Part shown: positions 59,863-64,000 of the stretch, in pieces
Position numbering within the stretch: position 1 is the first letter of the stretch
Layout: every line of letters starts with the position of its first letter
Origin: Leptodontidium sp. MPI-SDFR-AT-0119
Lineage: Eukaryota > Ascomycota > Leotiomycetes > Helotiales > Leptodontidiaceae
Length of the DNA: 64,000 nucleotides
NCBI GenBank assembly: GCA_020726505.1
Contig: JAHLEZ010000010.1
Coordinates: forward strand, 1,364,001 to 1,428,000
Reading direction: 5' to 3'
Translations under genes and position numbers: made by a program
The notes under the pieces: model-generated
What the model was told of the DNA's origin: nothing
The model's database searches: none
Seen by the model: only the letters and a program-made list of their open reading frames with translations

Positions 59863-60682
59863 CAGATGCCAGCTCTAGATACAAGGTACAGCAGGTACCA
59901 AGAAGGGGGGGATCGTACCTGCAGACATGATAGCGTTTCAGCCTCGTAAGCCGCGGCTACTTTATTGCTTCTCCATGCTTTCAAGGCGGCGGAAGTCAGC
60001 TATCGATGGAGGTTTATGCGTAATGCCTGCTAACTGAAAGACAGCTCAGACGGCGCTTAAGACTGTTGAAGCTATGATTGCCGCGGTTGACTGGACTGGA
60101 CTGGTAAGGTTGGTCGGGGATGATTCAGTGATTGTTCTGTCCAGAACGTCGTCTGATAGGCACAAATGTCCTGAGCTGGCATGCCATGCCACGGCCAGAG
60201 CTTTCGGAATCCGGGCCTGAAATGCTCCGCTGTCAAGTGGAAGGATGCTGCTGTACCACAGGCATTTAGCCACTCTAGCCTCTCCACCCGCCTCCGCATT
60301 GGGGAAAGGGCACGCGGCAGGGCAGGGCAGCAACCTTCAACGGCGATCTCGACCTCGTCGCACTCTCTCTTCTTCTCTCCTCACATCCTTGCTCCCTAAC
60401 AAACTTCGCTCCCTCTTCTTGCTTCTCTCTCTGGACATATTCGCGTATTTCTCCTGTCTATTATTCGAACATCGGACCACACATAACCACCATATATCCA
60501 CGATCGTCTTATAGACAGCGTTCTTCTCCATACCAACATAGCTTGCCCCGCACTCGTACCTTGCAGCAGACTTCTCGACACAACATTGTTCTGGATATCT
60601 TCAATACATTTCTAGGCCAGTTGTCTTGCCTTTTATTGCACAGTTGTAGCTTGTCTGAGCTTGGCGTATACTCAAGAGCGCC
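59863..60682. promoter_or_regulatory. Divergent promoter region, GEM1 / creC
   Basis: About 820 bases between GEM1 and creC. The right half is C/T-rich with CTTCTCTC tracts (60360-60430), typical of fungal promoters. An open frame at 60245-60514 is low complexity and not called. Confidence 0.5.
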
Positions 60683-62948
60683 ATGTTGTGAGTGCCATGA
60701 TACACTGCTGCTGTGCCTCCACTAATCGATCAGTGTGCTCCCACCCCCGCCCAGATATCCCTCAATAAATGCGTACAACGCAGCTGTTGCCAATGGAACT
60801 GCTCCGGCTCTCATAGAGACGAATAACATTCTGTCACACCCCACGGGGCCCGAGTATCAGTTGGTTGTGGGTGAAGGTACTGTCTGGCGCATCTAGAGTT
60901 GAGAGCCAAGCTAAATACAACCCAGGAACTTATGTTCTGAAAGAAGACCTACATCTTGCAACACCCCCTCCGCATCCATCAGAAGCGCCAATTATCAACC
61001 CAAACCCTCTCGCGACAACTCCCCAACCTGCGACAGCTGGAACGAAGATCTCTCTGCTCTCATTCAGTTCCCGAAGTTCTGCTCCGCTGCTCTACAAGGT
61101 CGATACAAATAGGAGTACAAGATCTGGGGGTCTGTCTGGCAGCATTCAAGAACATCCTGCCGAAGATCGTGCTTCCGTAGAGAATGTCCCTGGTAGCAGT
61201 GATGGAGGCGGCACATCTGTCACTGGCAGTGCGAGAGCGACCCTCTCAATTGGATCCGCCCCAGCTTTTGGTGAAGGCAACTCCATGCTTTCTGCAACAG
61301 GAAAAGATGCCGGGAAACGAAGGAAGCCAAAGAACAATATTGCTAAGAGTAACTCCTCGTTCATCTCCAGATGCATAGTCAACGAGAATATGGGCAAGAG
61401 AGTACAAGAGAGACCAGCCGATGGATACTTTGCTTTTGCCAACATCAATCGAGCTTTCCAATGGCTTGATCTATCCTCCCCGCAAAAGGTACATATTCCG
61501 GACTTTGGTGTTAAAGCAGTGACTTATTTGAGAGACTAGGCCGATCATCTAACTAAGATATTGTTCACAAAGGGACATTGTCTCTGTCATGATATCAACC
61601 AAATTACTAAAGCCCCAAACCATATGGATATTATTATGGGATTTTCGACAGGTGAAATCATCTGGTTTGAGCCAATATCTCAGAAATATACACGTTTGAA
61701 CAAGAACGTATGATTTACCGCACAATTGATTCAGGTTCGTGATGCTTACTGGACACAGGGAATCATCAATGCAACCCCTGTCTCGGAAATCCGTTGGATC
61801 CCTGGATCTGAGAATCTATTCCTTGCAGCACATATGGATGGCTCTCTAGTTGTGTACGACAAGGAGAAGGAGGACTTGGCCTTCTTGCCTGAAGAGAATG
61901 GCAACTACACCAATGGCAACTCTGAAATTGCCAACGGAAACGGGGAAACCGCAAAGCTTCATGTCGACAAATCTGTACACTCTAAGAACCAGAAGTTCAA
62001 TCCAGTTTCTTTTTGGAAATTATCAAACCAGCGGATAAATGCTTTTGCATTCTCGCCAGATAACAGGCACTTAGCTGTGGTTTCTGAAGATGGAACTTTA
62101 CGGATCATCGATTATCTCAAAGAGCAGTAAGAAATTCGTCCATGGAATATCACACTCAGCTGATATCGTTAGACTTCTTGACCTATATGCCAGCTACTAT
62201 GGTGGCTTCCTTTGTGTTTGCTGGTCGCCAGATGGCAAGTATGTTCTCACTGGAGGTCAGGATGACTTAGTGTCCATTTGGTCAGTTGCCGAGTCTACGA
62301 TTGTCGCTCGCTGCCAAGGTCACCAATCGTGGGTCACAGCTGTTTGCTTCGACCCATGGCGGTGCGACGACAGAAACTACCGGTTTGGTAGCGTTGGCGA
62401 AGACTGTCGGCTCTTACTGTGGGATTTTAGCGTCGGAATGCTGCATCGTCCAAAGGCTGTAAGTCTGGTCTGATAAATTCACATTAATCGTACTGACCCT
62501 CGGAAACTAGGTATCTGTTCGACAAAGGGGTAGCATCTCTTCTCGATTTGCGAATCCACTTCAGCGAGCGGAAACACAAAACACGACAACCACTAGACTT
62601 CGATCTAACTCTAGTCTCTCTGCATCGGACGAGGAAGAGCATCTGATTGAGCATCCCGTGGAGCCAAGAGCAAACACAGCAATGCTTCCACCTGTCATGG
62701 TATGTGCCGAAAAACGCGTACAGCGTGTTACTGCTAATGGTTTCTGTAGTCCAAGGTCGTGGATCCAGATCCACTTTGCTGGTTGGAATTCACTGAAAGT
62801 TCCATACTCACAAGCTGTAAGAGTGGTAAGTTTCTGCGCATGTGAAGTGGTGACTACTATTAACACTTGTCTTTCAGGTCACATCCGCACTTGGGATAGA
62901 CCTCGAGATGCTACCAACCCAAGTGAAGTTACTCTGTCGTCTACTTGA
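60683..62948 (+). CDS. creC: WD40 protein CreC, carbon catabolite repression
   Basis: Nine exons, 60683..60687, 60755..60876, 60926..61488, 61540..61707, 61759..62126, 62173..62458, 62511..62699, 62750..62825, 62878..62948, encode 615 residues. The N-terminus has [20 protein letters not shown] and [20 protein letters not shown] as in Aspergillus CreC. Then [20 protein letters not shown], and WD repeats around [60 protein letters not shown] and [10 protein letters not shown]. CreC binds and stabilises the CreB deubiquitinase in carbon repression. The first coding exon is 5 nt (ATGTT) before GTGAGT; without it the next exon has no ATG in frame (ATA AAT). Introns are 45-67 nt and all keep frame. 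Confidence 0.9.
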
Positions 62949-63478
62949 GCAGTTATCTTATGATATGTTTCGAAGTTTTTGCATATTTAGCGCGACATAA
63001 AATAATCTAGGGAGTCGACATTAATTGTTTGCACTGTACAGACCAAATTTTCAGATCTAGTCAAATGTCACATCTTTTCCACCTACTTTTGCACAACATA
63101 AAATCAGTCTTGCGTTTCAATGCAGTAAAGTCAATTCAAATCACGGGCCCTGTCATAGTCAAACTTGCAATGCAAGGGCTGTTCTCTCTTGAAAGCTTGA
63201 GTAACATTGGAGAGTTTGGATCTGTCAGCCCTCGAATCATATGCTGTACCAATTATCCGGGAAACCTCCATGAGCACCCCGGAATGGCGGGGCGAGAAGT
63301 CGATCCACTTCCCCGCCGGGTAAATTGAATCACCTCCTGTTGCTGCTACTGCTTGCGGGGATACGAGGTAACCTATACCTTGCATGTATTAAATGGTGGA
63401 GTCACCTAGTGATGAGCCTCTCCTCATCATTAAAAGTACCCAGTTATATATCACCCTCACATTTTTTCAACTTCTAAG
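62949..63478. other. Intergenic region before the dioxygenase
   Basis: About 530 bases. The final part probably holds the dioxygenase promoter, including TATATATCACC at about 63445. No gene is called. Confidence 0.45.
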
Positions 63479-64000
63479 ATGGGAAGCATCTCAACCAGCT
63501 CGAGTTTCGCTCTCACAGAAGCCCAGAAAGCTCAATTCCTTGACCACGGCTTCGTCAAAATCTCACAATGTTTTACGCGAGCGCAAGCCGCTGATTTCAC
63601 ATCTACCATATGGACACGACTTGGGATGGATCCAAATGACAAGTCAACATGGACGAATGAGAAGACAAATATGTCATGGCATCGTCATATCGCGGTATCA
63701 GAATTCGCTCCGAAGGCTTGGGCAGCTATGTGTGAACTTCTTGGTGGTGAGGAGAGGATCTCGGATAGTCCTGAATTTAGAGGATGGAGTGATGGGTTTA
63801 TTGTTAATCTTGGAAAGGAGGGATATAGTCCTGATGATGAGTTGGATCTGAGAGGTATTGAACTTTCTTTTCTTTTCTTCTTTGTTGACTTGAACATTTC
63901 GACAATCTTTCTGCCGTATATTAAGCGAATGTTTTGATGGCTTGATCTGAGCGCTGATGTTCATAGCTTTGGATAACTGGCACAATGATGGAGACTTCTT
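63479..64000 (+). CDS. PhyH-type Fe(II)/2-oxoglutarate dioxygenase, partial
   Basis: Cut by the right edge. Exons 63479..63854 and 63967..64000 give the first 136 residues: LTEAQKAQFLDHGFVKISQC (the N-terminal helix and strand typical of phytanoyl-CoA dioxygenase-like proteins), MSWHRHIAVSEFAPKAWAAM, and after the intron LDNWHNDGDFF. The last of these holds the first two metal ligands (His-x-Asp) of the facial triad. Substrate unknown. The 112-nt intron has a weak GTATTG donor, but its junction restores the family motif. No signal peptide. Confidence 0.85.

Overview
This is a chromosome window from a filamentous ascomycete (Pezizomycotina). The evidence is short 45-70 nt introns with GTRNGT donors and CTAAC/CTGAC-like branch points, a fungal phytochrome, a CreC WD40 protein, Zn2Cys6 and copper-fist regulators, a Miro/GEM1 GTPase and an RRD1-type PP2A activator. 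The overall flavour resembles Leotiomycetes, but that placement is inference. Most genes were rebuilt by splicing reading frames by eye; every exon list given closes to a whole number of codons.

Left end (1-2.2 kb): decayed genes. A QCR8-like gene carries a 1-nt frameshift. A tautomerase-family copy has lost its start codon and gained three stops, all explicable as CpA-to-TpA changes of the kind left by repeat-induced point mutation (RIP). A possible third remnant lies at 1-215. From 2.4 to 4.9 kb there are an intact SET-domain gene and a small repetitive hydrophobic protein.

4.9-20.4 kb: regulators with very large non-coding flanks. A copper-fist transcription factor sits behind about 6 kb without a gene. 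An RGT1-like Zn2Cys6 factor sits behind 2.4 kb. A nitrilase-superfamily hydrolase follows on the minus strand.

21.4-33.7 kb: a nine-exon phytochrome histidine kinase with a long N-terminal extension, then a gene fusing a short-chain dehydrogenase to a NodB-type deacetylase (with a GC-AG intron), facing a flavin monooxygenase tail to tail.

34.7-48.7 kb: an AT-hook/acidic nuclear protein divergent from RRD1, a small Lys/Pro/Ala-rich protein, a 1107-residue coiled-coil protein, and a 230-residue protein I do not recognise.

49-64 kb: a second Zn2Cys6 regulator (eight exons, another GC-AG intron) head to head with COQ5, a DUF2433 phosphoesterase-like protein with an RGG tail, a BTB protein, GEM1, CreC (with a 5-nt first coding exon), and a PhyH-type dioxygenase cut by the right edge.

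There is no operon logic here. Functional themes are carbon and metal sensing (RGT1-like, CreC, copper fist), light sensing (phytochrome) and mitochondria (QCR8 relic, COQ5, GEM1). The item I rate most worth following is the dehydrogenase-deacetylase fusion beside the monooxygenase. No rRNA, tRNA, CRISPR or intact transposon was seen.
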